Source: an uncultured Sulfurovum sp.
GTDB lineage: Bacteria; Campylobacterota; Campylobacteria; Campylobacterales; Sulfurovaceae
Length of the DNA: 64,000 nucleotides
NCBI GenBank assembly: GCA_902727935.1
Contig: CACVAX010000006.1
Location: 104,653 to 168,652 of the forward strand
Direction: 5' to 3'
Part shown: piece by piece, positions 39,368-49,772 of the stretch
How the letters are laid out: every line of letters starts with the position of its first letter
Position numbering within the stretch: the stretch's first letter is position 1
The notes under the pieces: model-generated
What the model was told of the DNA's origin: nothing
Databases searched by the model: none
Seen by the model: only the letters and a program-made list of their open reading frames with translations
Translations under genes and position numbers: made by a program

Positions 39368-40657
39368 TCATCGTCCTATTGCTAAAGCATAAAGTACCAT
39401 GCCTTCTTGTTCTACAAAGGCATTAACTTCATCATCATAATATGCCCCAATTCCTGAACAGCCTATATTTAAATAAGAGGTAACAGCATAAAGTCTTTGA
39501 CCTATGATACCAGCCTTTTGATACAGTGCCTGATAATTTTTGGCTGTAGAGAGTAAAAAGAAAGTCATCGCACCTTGTGTGCCTAGTGAATACTGCTCCA
39601 AACAAAGATAACCAGCTCTTTGACTGAAGTCTTCATTTTTAAGTAACTTAGCATTATGATACAGTCCTATGGGCATATTTTGAACACGATTCAAAACCAC
39701 AAAAAGTTCTACTACTTCATCACAATCAGAGGCTATGGGTTCATTTAATGCTTCCATAATTCGGGTATAATGAAGCTTGGTAATGGCTTGACCTTCAAAA
39801 CCACGTTGAGAACGACGCTCTAAAATACTCTCTTTTAAACGTGTTTTTTCATAATAAAAATTTGCTTTTGTTTTTTGAGGCGTTTTTTCTAAAAGGTAAG
39901 AGGTTTGTTTATAAGCCAATTCCATCATTTCATTGACTTCAAAAGTACCAGAACCATCCACATAAGGGAGTTCAAATTGCACAGCATTTACGCTTTTTTC
40001 TAAAGCCGTTGCCACTGAAGCCCCTGAAAGAAATACCTCACGTCCATCAGTATCACCTGTGGAAAAGCCAAACAGCTTATTTAACTTTTTACGCTCTATA
40101 TCATATTTTATGTTAGTAGTGTGTGGTACTAAAAGTGCAGCATGTTCAATGCTTCCTAATAGATGCCCTGCATCCAATAAACAGTAACGAAAGGCTCTAT
40201 TTCTATACTTCCAAGAGGAACGATAATAAACAGCCGAAACTAAAAAGAGTAAACCCTTCATGGCTGTTTCATAGCCCATATAGGGTTCAATACCTTCTGT
40301 CTCTTTGAGTGCATATAATAAAGTTGCTCTATTGGTCTCAACTTCATAATGGTAAATAGCATCTTTAAAACCCTCTACTCCTCGTGCTTGAAAATAAAGC
40401 TCATTGGGATATAAAGCACCAGCTGAAGGATTAACGCGTAAGTAACGATGTGTTCCATGAGGGTAATACTTTTTAGTAGAGATGGAAGCCGTATAATAAA
40501 TAACACCATGCCAAGGATTATTTTTGTCCAGTTCAATTTTTTCAAAACGATTAGGATAGTTTTTGTAAGTAGAAGGCTGTAACACCCAATCCATTTGGTT
40601 TGGATTTGAACGAACAGAATAGTAGGAGTGTTTTGTCTCTTTATGATACCAATACAT
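39368..40657 (-). CDS. SagB/ThcOx-family nitroreductase
   Basis: YLRVNPSAGALYPNELYFQ; YCLLDAGHLLGSIEHAAL. Confidence 0.83.
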   Translation of the reverse strand: MYWYHKETKHSYYSVRSNPNQMDWVLQPSTYKNYPNRFEKIELDKNNPWHGVIYYTASISTKKYYPHGTHRYLRVNPSAGALYPNELYFQARGVEGFKDAIYHYEVETNRATLLYALKETEGIEPYMGYETAMKGLLFLVSAVYYRSSWKYRNRAFRYCLLDAGHLLGSIEHAALLVPHTTNIKYDIERKKLNKLFGFSTGDTDGREVFLSGASVATALEKSVNAVQFELPYVDGSGTFEVNEMMELAYKQTSYLLEKTPQKTKANFYYEKTRLKESILERRSQRGFEGQAITKLHYTRIMEALNEPIASDCDEVVELFVVLNRVQNMPIGLYHNAKLLKNEDFSQRAGYLCLEQYSLGTQGAMTFFLLSTAKNYQALYQKAGIIGQRLYAVTSYLNIGCSGIGAYYDDEVNAFVEQEGMVLYALAIGR

Positions 40658-40718
40658 CTAAAAAAATCCTCAAAATAATTTTGGCATAGTAGCATATTTT
40701 ATTGATTTTAGGAGAGCT

Positions 40719-41513
40719 TCAGAAAATTACTCCTAAGTTTAGGGCGATACTATGTTTAAAAGAGTTTTCATCTAAGCTTCTTGAATAATTTAAATTTAAA
40801 TAAAAATCATCACTAATAAGATATTGATTAAAAAAAGAAATGGCTTTATAAGCTTCACTTTCATGATAAATAGATTGAACATAATCATAAGAGAGTGCTG
40901 TATAATATTTCTTGTTAACGGCATAATCACTTCCCAAGGTATATCCTAAAGTATTTTTATAGCTTTCTATAGGGCTATTCCCTGTTAAAGTATAATTGAG
41001 ATGAGTAAAAATTGACTGCTTTTGATTGAGTGTATGAGTTAAATGAACTGTTGTAAAATAATCATTTTCTGCTGTACTTAATTCATTATTTGAATTGGCA
41101 ATTTTACTACCAATAATGATTTTATTTTGAAGAGCATTAATTTTAAAAAGATATCCTAAACTTAGGTAAACATCTCCTGTATTATTCCTATTATCTTCAT
41201 TCTCTTGTTGTGAATTAGAGATGCTAACGTTCCATTGTTTGTATGTATAGTCCATAAAAAAATTATAACGGTTATTTTTATTTGATAAATTATCAAAGTT
41301 TATTTCATGACCAATCTGAAATGTAAATTCACCTACAGAAATTTGTTGAAGGGTACTTTCATTTTCAGGACAGCCATTTTTATCAACCAGTAAATCAAAT
41401 GAGGTATTAGGACAAAGATCGAGTTTATCTTCAACACCATCAATATCATTGTCTGTATAAGCAAACAATATACTTGTCAATAAAAGAGAAAAAAGTATGA
41501 GCCTTATTGTCAC
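40719..41513 (-). CDS. Thrombospondin-type-3-repeat outer-membrane-like protein
   Basis: DNDIDGVEDKLDLCPNTSFDLLVDKNGCPE then beta-barrel-like alternation. Confidence 0.6.
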   Translation of the reverse strand: MTIRLILFSLLLTSILFAYTDNDIDGVEDKLDLCPNTSFDLLVDKNGCPENESTLQQISVGEFTFQIGHEINFDNLSNKNNRYNFFMDYTYKQWNVSISNSQQENEDNRNNTGDVYLSLGYLFKINALQNKIIIGSKIANSNNELSTAENDYFTTVHLTHTLNQKQSIFTHLNYTLTGNSPIESYKNTLGYTLGSDYAVNKKYYTALSYDYVQSIYHESEAYKAISFFNQYLISDDFYLNLNYSRSLDENSFKHSIALNLGVIF

Positions 41514-41926
41514 TTATTAGGATTTCCTTGTCTATTGCCTTGTTGAGTATTTAAACCTTTTTTCTGACGAAGTTGTTGATATTTAGGTTCATGTTTTGCC
41601 TGTTGTTCATGTAAGTTTTTATTTCTTTGTGGCTTATGCTTTCCCTTTTCTTTGCTTTGAAAAGATTGTTTTAAATTTTGCATGGCTTCTTGACGTGTTT
41701 TTTCATTCATGGCTCTTAATTGAACTTTAAGTTGGTTCATTAAAGACCGTTTATCTTCTGCTTTGGCTTCTTTAACCTGGGTAATTAATGTAGTAATAGA
41801 AATACTTTTGTCTGCGATAAAAGGAGTGTTTTCTGGGGTTACAGTTTGGGCAAAGAGTCGCAAAGAGAAGAGCATCAAAAACAAATGTGTGATGATAAAC
41901 TTCTTCATGCATACTCCTTTTGGCAT
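41510..41926 (-). CDS. Exported Gln/Lys-rich hypothetical protein
   Basis: Signal peptide; basic low-complexity C-terminus. Confidence 0.5.
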   Translation of the reverse strand: MPKGVCMKKFIITHLFLMLFSLRLFAQTVTPENTPFIADKSISITTLITQVKEAKAEDKRSLMNQLKVQLRAMNEKTRQEAMQNLKQSFQSKEKGKHKPQRNKNLHEQQAKHEPKYQQLRQKKGLNTQQGNRQGNPNK

Positions 41927-41952
41927 TCTATTTTTAAAGTATAGCTAACTTT

Positions 41953-42660
41953 TTAGTTTTTTGGATATTCAGGATGACAATAAGTCGCTCCTAAAGAACA
42001 ACAACCATCACTCACACCAATATTTTGTAAAGCTTCATTAAAAGCCCAATAATGTTTATAGCTTCCTTCACGTAAGAAGTTAAATACAGCCAATACATCA
42101 GTAGCATTCGATTGAGTTGCTTGATTTATATACTTATTTAAATCATCTATATCTGTTACTTCTACCATGCATCCAACTTCTAAAGCATCTTTAGGGGATT
42201 GAATTCCTTTATCATATAGCGTATCATAAAGCTCTTGAATTGCCACAACAGGAAACTCTCCACTAGCATAATTTTCCAGTGACTTTTGGTCATAAGGTAC
42301 TTCTGTATCAGGGTAAAGGGTAATGTTTAAATCATACTTCTTGGCTAAATCATTCACAGCCTCTTCATGTTTTACTTCTGATTTTGTAGCAATGTTATAA
42401 AGCTGTTTTTGTGCTTGTTTGGCATAAACATTTAAATAAACATCTTTAGCTAACTTTTCTTCATTATACATATAAGTAATAGAGTCTTGTAACTCTTGGG
42501 TGAGGGTACTTTTTTCACCATCAATCGCATCTGTAACTACAGCAGGGATAGATTCTGTGTTTTGAGCATTAGTTTTATTATTATCTGTACTGCTATTACA
42601 AGCTATAAATGCTAAGCTTACTAGAACCGTTAGAATGTTTTTTGTAAATGTTTTGTGCAT
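41953..42660 (-). CDS. DUF2202 ferritin-like lipoprotein
   Basis: Lipobox FIACNSS; MYNEEKLAKDVYLNVY ... KSEVKHEEAVNDLAKKY. Confidence 0.83.
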   Translation of the reverse strand: MHKTFTKNILTVLVSLAFIACNSSTDNNKTNAQNTESIPAVVTDAIDGEKSTLTQELQDSITYMYNEEKLAKDVYLNVYAKQAQKQLYNIATKSEVKHEEAVNDLAKKYDLNITLYPDTEVPYDQKSLENYASGEFPVVAIQELYDTLYDKGIQSPKDALEVGCMVEVTDIDDLNKYINQATQSNATDVLAVFNFLREGSYKHYWAFNEALQNIGVSDGCCSLGATYCHPEYPKN

Positions 42661-42681
42661 TGTTAATTTTCCTTTTTTTAA

Positions 42682-43272
42682 TTACTTTTTTGCCAGTTGT
42701 TTATTAAAAGCAGTAAGGTGACTATAACTCGCTTTTAATAAGCTTGAATAAACTTTCTTTACATTAGCAGGAATATTGCTAAGCATAAGCTCTTTTAAAT
42801 CTTTAATATCCATTTCTTCAATTAGTACGCCAACTTCAAAAGCATCAAGTGGAGAACTTTCACCTTTGTCAATAAGGGTGTTATAAAGGTTTTGCAATTC
42901 TTGGTTTTCAAAATATCCTTCACTTGCTAAAGTTTCAGGTATGGCTATATTATACTTTTTAAGTAAGTTTTCTACAGCACTCATGTGCTTTTGTTCTGAT
43001 TGGGAAATGTTATCAAATATTTTTGAATTCCAAGTATTGTAGAGATAGGCATACACATCTCTAGCAACTTTCTCCTCTTCTATCATAAAAATCAATCCCT
43101 CTTTTTGTGCTGTTGTCAAAGTAGTTGAACTAGTGTTATTAACTCTTTTTGAGTTTTGACTATATTGTTTCGTATTTGTGTACTTATGATTTTGTCTTTG
43201 TACATGGTCTGCCGAACTGCTTACCGAAGCTAAGGTTACAAGGGTAGAGATTAAAATGGTCTGCTTTAACAT
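42682..43272 (-). CDS. DUF2202 ferritin-like exported protein
   Basis: MIEEEKVARDVYAYLYNTWNSKIFDNISQSEQKHMSAVENLLKKY. Confidence 0.85.
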   Translation of the reverse strand: MLKQTILISTLVTLASVSSSADHVQRQNHKYTNTKQYSQNSKRVNNTSSTTLTTAQKEGLIFMIEEEKVARDVYAYLYNTWNSKIFDNISQSEQKHMSAVENLLKKYNIAIPETLASEGYFENQELQNLYNTLIDKGESSPLDAFEVGVLIEEMDIKDLKELMLSNIPANVKKVYSSLLKASYSHLTAFNKQLAKK

Positions 43273-43322
43273 AATTTATCCTTCTGATTTTTATAAGATA
43301 ATCAAATTATAAAACAAGTTTG

Positions 43323-44375
43323 TTACTTAAGTGTTACCTCTAGTGTTAAATGTATACTAAAGATATTATTAGTGACTTCCAATGTTTTTTTAATCTCTAA
43401 AGCATTACAAAGTTTTTCAACAATATGTAGCCCAATTCCTAAACCTCTCTCTCCCTCTTTGTAAAACCTATTAAATACTTTAGAAGGATTTTGAATACCA
43501 TAAGAGCTATTTGAAATAGAGAGTCTATTATTTTGCATGTTTATTTTAATAAATCCGTTTGAAGTATTGTATTTACAAGCGTTATTCAATAAATTATAAA
43601 GTATTCGGTTTAAAGCATTTTGATTTGAATAAATTAAAGTATTGGGCACATTAACTTCCCATTTTAAATAATCATAAAGAGGTGCAAAAAAATTTACTTG
43701 TTCTTCTATTAATTCTTTAATAAAAAAATGCTCTTTATCAAAACTACTATCTTTTAAATACACATCAAGGTTTTTATGTAACATTGAAATGGTCTTAACA
43801 CTTTGACTAATGCTTTCCACTTCCTCATTTTTATCCATCATTTTTAGATTAATAAGTATGGAACTAATTGGAGTGTTAAGGTCATGAATAATATCTTTAA
43901 TAAACTCTTCCAAAAGTTCCAAAGCAGTACGTAGAGGAGAAAGGGCATAAAGTCCAAAAATAAATGAAATAAAAATAGCCATACTCGATAATAAAAAAAA
44001 CTGCCAAAAAAGTGTTTGTTGAATCTGTTTTAAACGTATCTGATGAGAAGCATTTGGATACATTATTTGTAGTACATTATTATTGTCTTTAGGAAAAGGT
44101 ACTAAAATATAAAGATATTCTGCATTAAAATAGAGTTCATAAAGTTGTTGTTCTTTTGTTTTGTTTACAATGTCCATTTCAAAACGTGCATCATCAAAAA
44201 AGAAACTATGATTTTTCATCTCTAAAAACAATTCTTCACTTAAATGCTCTTCTTCTAAGCGATAATAGTTATAGAAAATAAAAGCTAAAAAAAGTTCAAT
44301 AACCACAAAAAAAAGTGTAAAAGCTTTTAAAAGGGACTCTCTTTCAAATAACTTTATATCCGACTCCTCGCACAT
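43323..44375 (-). CDS. Sensor histidine kinase
   Basis: H-box DIIHDLNTPISSILINLK; ILYNLLNNACKYN; GLGIGLHIVEKLC. Confidence 0.9.
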   Translation of the reverse strand: MCEESDIKLFERESLLKAFTLFFVVIELFLAFIFYNYYRLEEEHLSEELFLEMKNHSFFFDDARFEMDIVNKTKEQQLYELYFNAEYLYILVPFPKDNNNVLQIMYPNASHQIRLKQIQQTLFWQFFLLSSMAIFISFIFGLYALSPLRTALELLEEFIKDIIHDLNTPISSILINLKMMDKNEEVESISQSVKTISMLHKNLDVYLKDSSFDKEHFFIKELIEEQVNFFAPLYDYLKWEVNVPNTLIYSNQNALNRILYNLLNNACKYNTSNGFIKINMQNNRLSISNSSYGIQNPSKVFNRFYKEGERGLGIGLHIVEKLCNALEIKKTLEVTNNIFSIHLTLEVTLK

Positions 44376-44973
44376 TTTGAATCTCTACAGAGACTTGCTT
44401 TTTAAGTTTGGCAATATTAACACGTAAGGCTACATCACTTGGCTTATCAAGTAGTAACAACAAGACTTCATGACTCACAGGATTAGGATAGTTTTGAATA
44501 AGCGTGATTAATAGACTTTTTTGTACTTTTCCTAAATGTAGTTCCTGTTTATGATGACTTATTGCATGGTTTTGTAAGTCAATTTCAAAATCTTTAAATT
44601 TCAACATTTTTTTTAAAGAAGAAGTTTTTGCTTTGATACGGATAAGCAGTTCATCTGGGTCAAAAGGTTTTTTCACATAATCATCAGCACCTGCCATAAA
44701 ACCTTGACTAATAGAACTAACATCAATTAATGCCGAAATAATAATGGTAGGTGTAAAATCTTCAGCCTCACGTAAAGCTGTTAAAACATCAACCCCATTG
44801 ATTAAAGGAACATTAATATCAAAAAGATAAAGAGCATAAACATTATCATAACTAAAGCTAAGAGCTTCTTCGCCATTTTTTGCCCAATCAATATCATAGT
44901 TATGACGATTTAAATACTTAATAAGGGTTTTAGATAAATTGGGGTCATCTTCGAGTAAAAGTAATTTATGCAT
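44344..44973 (-). CDS. OmpR-family response regulator
   Basis: LLLEDDPNLSKTLIKYL; LYLFDINVPLINGVDVL; DYVKKPFDPDELLIRIKA; IQNVRGVGYKVI. Confidence 0.92.
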   Translation of the reverse strand: MHKLLLLEDDPNLSKTLIKYLNRHNYDIDWAKNGEEALSFSYDNVYALYLFDINVPLINGVDVLTALREAEDFTPTIIISALIDVSSISQGFMAGADDYVKKPFDPDELLIRIKAKTSSLKKMLKFKDFEIDLQNHAISHHKQELHLGKVQKSLLITLIQNYPNPVSHEVLLLLLDKPSDVALRVNIAKLKKQVSVEIQNVRGVGYKVI

Positions 44974-44981
44974 TATATAGC

Positions 44982-46001
44982 CTAGTCAATTATGCTCTCT
45001 TTTACACTCTCCCTAAGATACTCTATGCGTTCCGAAGTCAAAGGGTGTGATGCCATTAAGTTTCTTAGACGACTTTGATGTGTCTTATCTGCATATTTAG
45101 CATCAAGAACTTCAAACAGTTCAGACATATAACGGGTCGAAACATTCAGTCTTTTCATCTCTTTGACAGCATACACATCAGCTTCACGTTCAAACTCGCG
45201 ACTATAAGAATTGTTGACCAAAAGTGTTGGAATGGTAGTGGCTATAAAGGAAATATCACCCGTAATATAGCCAATAATTACTGAAGCAATTCCTGCTTTA
45301 ATTGCCATACGTAAAGAGTGTTTCTTCGCAACATGCCCTTTTTCATGGGCTAAAACACCCAAAATATCTCTAAAATCATTATCTCGACTCAACGCTACTA
45401 ATTGGTCGGTTAAGACAATATCCCCAGAGGGTAAAGCAAAAGCATTTGGACCCATCTGCGAAGATGAACGAAAATGTAACTTATATGTACTATCTCCAGC
45501 TACCAATCGGTTAAAATGGGCTTGAATAATGGCTTCTTGACGTTTGCTTAACTTTGAAGGCTTTAAATAACCCTCTTCAAGATGTTCAAGCGTAATGCTA
45601 CTTACCTCATCTAAAGTACTTTTTGGTAAAACATTGGCTAACAAATTAGCAGAATAGTTTGCACCAGCTGTCAACATAAACCAAACAAAAGCGATGGTTA
45701 ACACGATAGAACCAAGGGTTAAAATGCTTGAACTCTCTATTCTATGCGTCTTTGATTTGTTGAGATTAAAATCACGTAGTAGCTGGTCAATTTTATCATT
45801 TTGCATACTTTTACAGCGTATGCCCTCTGGAAACTCCATCACTCTTGGTGTATTACCCAAACGTGAAGCGATGTGTATCTCCTCTAAGGCAACATCTATA
45901 TTATGAGACGCTATCTTTACTCGTCTTCCAAAGGTAAAATCCAGCGTGACCTTATGCTCTTTTGAACTCTTTCCATCATATAATACAGCATCAACTAACA
46001 T
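44982..46001 (-). CDS. M48-family metallopeptidase, membrane-anchored
   Basis: VLAHEKGHVAKKHSLRMAI; NSYSREFEREADVYAVKEM; MASHPLTSERIEYL. Confidence 0.88.
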   Translation of the reverse strand: MLVDAVLYDGKSSKEHKVTLDFTFGRRVKIASHNIDVALEEIHIASRLGNTPRVMEFPEGIRCKSMQNDKIDQLLRDFNLNKSKTHRIESSSILTLGSIVLTIAFVWFMLTAGANYSANLLANVLPKSTLDEVSSITLEHLEEGYLKPSKLSKRQEAIIQAHFNRLVAGDSTYKLHFRSSSQMGPNAFALPSGDIVLTDQLVALSRDNDFRDILGVLAHEKGHVAKKHSLRMAIKAGIASVIIGYITGDISFIATTIPTLLVNNSYSREFEREADVYAVKEMKRLNVSTRYMSELFEVLDAKYADKTHQSRLRNLMASHPLTSERIEYLRESVKESIID

Positions 46002-46002
46002 C

Positions 46003-47130
46003 TTATAAGCCTATATCAATATCAAAAAAGTCAACCATCTCTTCACCCACGCTCGAACCTGTCACGTAGCCATGTGATTGAAACTGTTCATAATCTTTAC
46101 AAGTAAAAGAGCTATGTTCTAGTTTGTATTTTAAATAGCGAATTTTTGCCCAAGGATAAAGTAAGCCCAAAGAAAAAAGAATCGCCAGGGCATTTCCAGC
46201 TGAAATCACCCCCAATTTAAAAGGTTGCATTTCACCTTTAAGTTCTGAACCATTCAAAGTGGTATGGTTACGTACATAATTTGAAAAGTAGCCATCACTT
46301 AGCCCTTTATTCCAAAATATAAATGGAAGATAGAGTAAAAAAATAGTCAAACTACCTAAAATTGCCACTATATCACTATTCACTTTGACATCTGAAGTTG
46401 AAAGTTCTTGAAACGTACTCACAACGCCAACACCTAAGGTTGTCAACACCATGGTCACACTTAGCAGTACCATGGTTGACCAAAGAAACATTTTAATATA
46501 AATACCATAAACAGAGCCACTTTTTCCAACAAACTTAAAATTACCATCACCATAATGGGCATTATTAATAATCAGCTCTTTAAACTTGACATAACTGTAG
46601 GGGAAAATGAGCATTAAGGTAAAAATATTTAAAATAATATGCCAAATAAAAAAAAGATAAAAGCTTCCCACACTCCCTTCGTAACGAAAAGGAACATGAC
46701 GATAAGAGGTATTACGCAGTTTAAAACAGACAGCTTGACGCACCAACCATGGCATAGCAATAAAGGCTAAAAGTGCAATAGCTCCAGCAACTTCAAACAT
46801 AAAAAGGTATTGAGAAAAAATGACAAAAAAACCATAAAGTGCCACCACAATCACACGCCCTATCAAAATACGAACAGGATCGGCATTGTATTCAAAGTTC
46901 GAACCATTCAGATATGTATTGGCATACAAATAACGATTAGCACGAACCTTTGCCCATGCCGAATAGATGCCCAAGGTTAAAATGGTTAAAGCAATGTTTA
47001 CAATCCAAATACGAAAATACTCCGAACCACTCCCTTTAAACTCAAAATATTTGGCTTCTGTTATTACTTTATCTACTTGGTGTTGTTCATCTTTTTGTTT
47101 CTCTTTTACATATATATTTTCCAATACCAT
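46003..47130 (-). CDS. DUF898 (YjgN-like) membrane protein
   Basis: YFRIWIVNIALTILTLGIYSAWAKVRANRYLYANTYLNGSNFEY. Confidence 0.87.
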   Translation of the reverse strand: MVLENIYVKEKQKDEQHQVDKVITEAKYFEFKGSGSEYFRIWIVNIALTILTLGIYSAWAKVRANRYLYANTYLNGSNFEYNADPVRILIGRVIVVALYGFFVIFSQYLFMFEVAGAIALLAFIAMPWLVRQAVCFKLRNTSYRHVPFRYEGSVGSFYLFFIWHIILNIFTLMLIFPYSYVKFKELIINNAHYGDGNFKFVGKSGSVYGIYIKMFLWSTMVLLSVTMVLTTLGVGVVSTFQELSTSDVKVNSDIVAILGSLTIFLLYLPFIFWNKGLSDGYFSNYVRNHTTLNGSELKGEMQPFKLGVISAGNALAILFSLGLLYPWAKIRYLKYKLEHSSFTCKDYEQFQSHGYVTGSSVGEEMVDFFDIDIGL

Positions 47131-47218
47131 CCTTCAAGCACACAGAGTATTAAGATTTTAGCATAGATGAGATTAATCACAATAAAAAAATGTCATTATA
47201 AATTGGCTACAATATAAA

Positions 47219-48106
47219 ATGCAATCAAAAAAAACAAACAGCTTCATCGCCAATGCATCCTTTGACAAAGAGGGTAACGAACCCATAGAGTTTTACTTAA
47301 CCACTTTGCAAAAACTTTATCAACGTAAGCTTGACCATGCTATAGAAAAACCACACAGAGTTGGATTTAATGCTCTGTTTATTGTCACCAAAGGTAAAGG
47401 GGTTCATACGGTAGATTTTATTCCTTATGGTTATGTAAAAGGTACAGTCTTTTTTATAGGAAAAGACCAAGTACACAATTTTAAAGTCAATCCAGATTGT
47501 GACGGCTACCTCATCGCCTTTACCGATAGCTTTTTAAATCGTCTGGTTGTCAATGATGAGTTAAATATTTTACATGAAATTTTTGATTACCTCTATTACC
47601 CAGCCAAGATACAACTCGACGAGGGTATTTATGAAGATGTTTTAAAATTGACGCAGGTTTTAGAAAAAGAGTACTCAATCGAAATAGACCCTTTTAAAGA
47701 GCTGATTATTCGTCCTTTGCTTCAAGCGATGATTTTAAAGTTAAGTAGAGAACGTCTCTCACATAAAGTTCTCTTACAAGGTAAAGAAAAATCTCTCTAT
47801 TTACACTTTAAAAAACTTAGTTTAGAACACAACTACAGCCTACATGTCAACGACTATGCCAAGATGCTCAATGTTTCAACAAAAACCCTTACTAACATGT
47901 CCAACAAATACCTTGGGAAATCCACTAAAAAGTACCTAGATGAACACCTCATCTTACAGATTAAACGGCTTTTACTGGACGAAAATATGAGCATTGAGAA
48001 CATAAGTGATAAACTCTCTTTTGATGAACCGACGAATATGGTGAAGTTTTTTAAACGTTATGAAGGGATTACGCCTTCACAGTTTAGTAAACAACACTCT
48101 TTTTAA
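47219..48106 (+). CDS. AraC-family transcriptional regulator
   Basis: C-terminal HTH LNVSTKTLTNMSNKYLGKSTKKYLDEHLILQIKRLLLDENMSIENISDKLSFDEPTNMVKFFKRYEGITPSQF. Confidence 0.9.
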   Translation: MQSKKTNSFIANASFDKEGNEPIEFYLTTLQKLYQRKLDHAIEKPHRVGFNALFIVTKGKGVHTVDFIPYGYVKGTVFFIGKDQVHNFKVNPDCDGYLIAFTDSFLNRLVVNDELNILHEIFDYLYYPAKIQLDEGIYEDVLKLTQVLEKEYSIEIDPFKELIIRPLLQAMILKLSRERLSHKVLLQGKEKSLYLHFKKLSLEHNYSLHVNDYAKMLNVSTKTLTNMSNKYLGKSTKKYLDEHLILQIKRLLLDENMSIENISDKLSFDEPTNMVKFFKRYEGITPSQFSKQHSF

Positions 48107-48205
48107 CTTTCTTTCCGTTTTTTACCATAAATCGTTCGTTTTCTACCTTTCATTTAACCCCTTATTCTTTATATAATTGGACATAATAAAACAGAAGGAA
48201 TAAAA

Positions 48206-49501
48206 ATGAAAACGAAACTTAGCACACTATCAATCATGACAGCTCTTCTTGTAGCTGGAAATGTGGCTTACGCACAAAATGATGCGAATGAAGGAACGAA
48301 TTATCAAATTACAACACGATTAGACAGTTATACCCGTCCTATTACATTTACGCCTACCAAGGCTACTCCTGTAAATGGTGCGATTAGTGAAAACATTATG
48401 ACAACCACACAAAATATTTTAAACAAAGAGGCACATTTTCTTAAAAAAGGGATGGTTAAACCTATTGGCGAAGAGCAATTTAGTGCATGGGAAGCTGTTA
48501 GTGATGAAGGTGGAGCAGGTCATCCTCAAACTGCTCCAAATCCTTTAACCTATTATGCAACGGGTTCAGCCTCAAGTTTGTTGACGCAAGTTGAGAGAAG
48601 CATTCAGATAATGGGACTTGATGTTGAAGAGGTAAAAGTAGAATCAGAAATCTTTTTTAGATGGTCAGACATCATGACCGATAAATGGACGGGATATACC
48701 GACAAAGTTGTTTCTAACATTTTAATAAAAAGTAATGAATCTCCTGAAAAAATCAAAGCCTTAAAAACCATGGCGATCAACGCATGGGCTGTAGGTGAAG
48801 GATTGGCAAACAAATCGACCATTGATGTGGGGATTGAAGTCAACACAGATGATTGGGCTGGACTCACACCACATGCTGGAAAAGTAGGAACGCCTATCTC
48901 CAAAGACAATGGTCTTAGCATTAGCAATGTAACACCTGATTTAAATAATGTACTGACAACAATTAAAGTTAAAGAAGACCTCTCTGTTGATATGCACAAT
49001 TTTCCAAGTTCTATGGCATTTAGCGAAATTGCAATAGCAGAATCAGCCAATGACATAACAAGACCCTACCTACATAAAGTACGAGCAAAATCTTTAACTG
49101 AAAACTATAAAACATGGGAGCTTTACACCGATGACAGCCGTGGATATAAAGGTATTGATAAAGCACCAACTTCTAGGGATTATTTTACTTTAGGTACATC
49201 ATTTTGTCTAATGAGTCAGTTAACAGCTAGTAAAGGGTATTTTCATAAAAAAGGGGTGGATATTAAAAACTATAGAGTCGAACACCAATTCAACTACCAA
49301 CAAGACAACTTCATGACACCAACTGCAAACGGTCATCTCGATGAGGTCATTACCAAAGTAATCGTAACCACCGATGCACCAAAAGAAAAAGCCATTAACT
49401 ATGCCAAACAAGCTCTAAGTATGTGTTTTGCAGGGGAAGGTATTCAAAATGAGACCGAAATGGAAACCAGTGTTTACCTTAATGGTAAAATTGTTAAATA
49501 A
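48206..49501 (+). CDS. Exported protein with two tandem OsmC-like domains
   Basis: Signal peptide ...AGNVAYAQ; domain 1 TAPNPLTYYATGSASSLLTQVERSIQIMGLDVEEVKVE...; domain 2 LGTSFCLMSQLTA...KKGVDIKNYRVE...ALSMCFAGEGI. Confidence 0.68.
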   Translation: MKTKLSTLSIMTALLVAGNVAYAQNDANEGTNYQITTRLDSYTRPITFTPTKATPVNGAISENIMTTTQNILNKEAHFLKKGMVKPIGEEQFSAWEAVSDEGGAGHPQTAPNPLTYYATGSASSLLTQVERSIQIMGLDVEEVKVESEIFFRWSDIMTDKWTGYTDKVVSNILIKSNESPEKIKALKTMAINAWAVGEGLANKSTIDVGIEVNTDDWAGLTPHAGKVGTPISKDNGLSISNVTPDLNNVLTTIKVKEDLSVDMHNFPSSMAFSEIAIAESANDITRPYLHKVRAKSLTENYKTWELYTDDSRGYKGIDKAPTSRDYFTLGTSFCLMSQLTASKGYFHKKGVDIKNYRVEHQFNYQQDNFMTPTANGHLDEVITKVIVTTDAPKEKAINYAKQALSMCFAGEGIQNETEMETSVYLNGKIVK

Positions 49502-49512
49502 AGGAGCTAGAG

Positions 49513-49755
49513 ATGGATATTACAGCAATTGCAGTCATCGTCTTACTTGTTCTCTTTTTTGTTTTTAAGGGATACAATGCCTACAACACCGTCAGTAAAA
49601 AAGGTGTAAAAGGTTTGGTCACGCAAAAGCTCACGATGTTAGCTGTTCTTGCTGTAATTTTGGGAATTGTCATGTTGATTTTCCCAGAATTTTCAATAGT
49701 AGAAGTAAAAGATAATATTAGTTCTTATGTCTCTAATGCAATCGAAAAAATATAA
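49513..49755 (+). CDS. Small membrane protein
   Basis: Two TM segments, 80 aa. Confidence 0.5.
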   Translation: MDITAIAVIVLLVLFFVFKGYNAYNTVSKKGVKGLVTQKLTMLAVLAVILGIVMLIFPEFSIVEVKDNISSYVSNAIEKI

Positions 49756-49772
49756 ACGTATAAAGGAAAGAT

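Noticed and set aside
39368-40657. SagB-like protein as part of a RiPP (thiazole/oxazole) cluster
   Set aside because: No precursor peptide, SagC/SagD cyclodehydratase or dedicated transporter nearby; stand-alone SagB/ThcOx nitroreductases are common.
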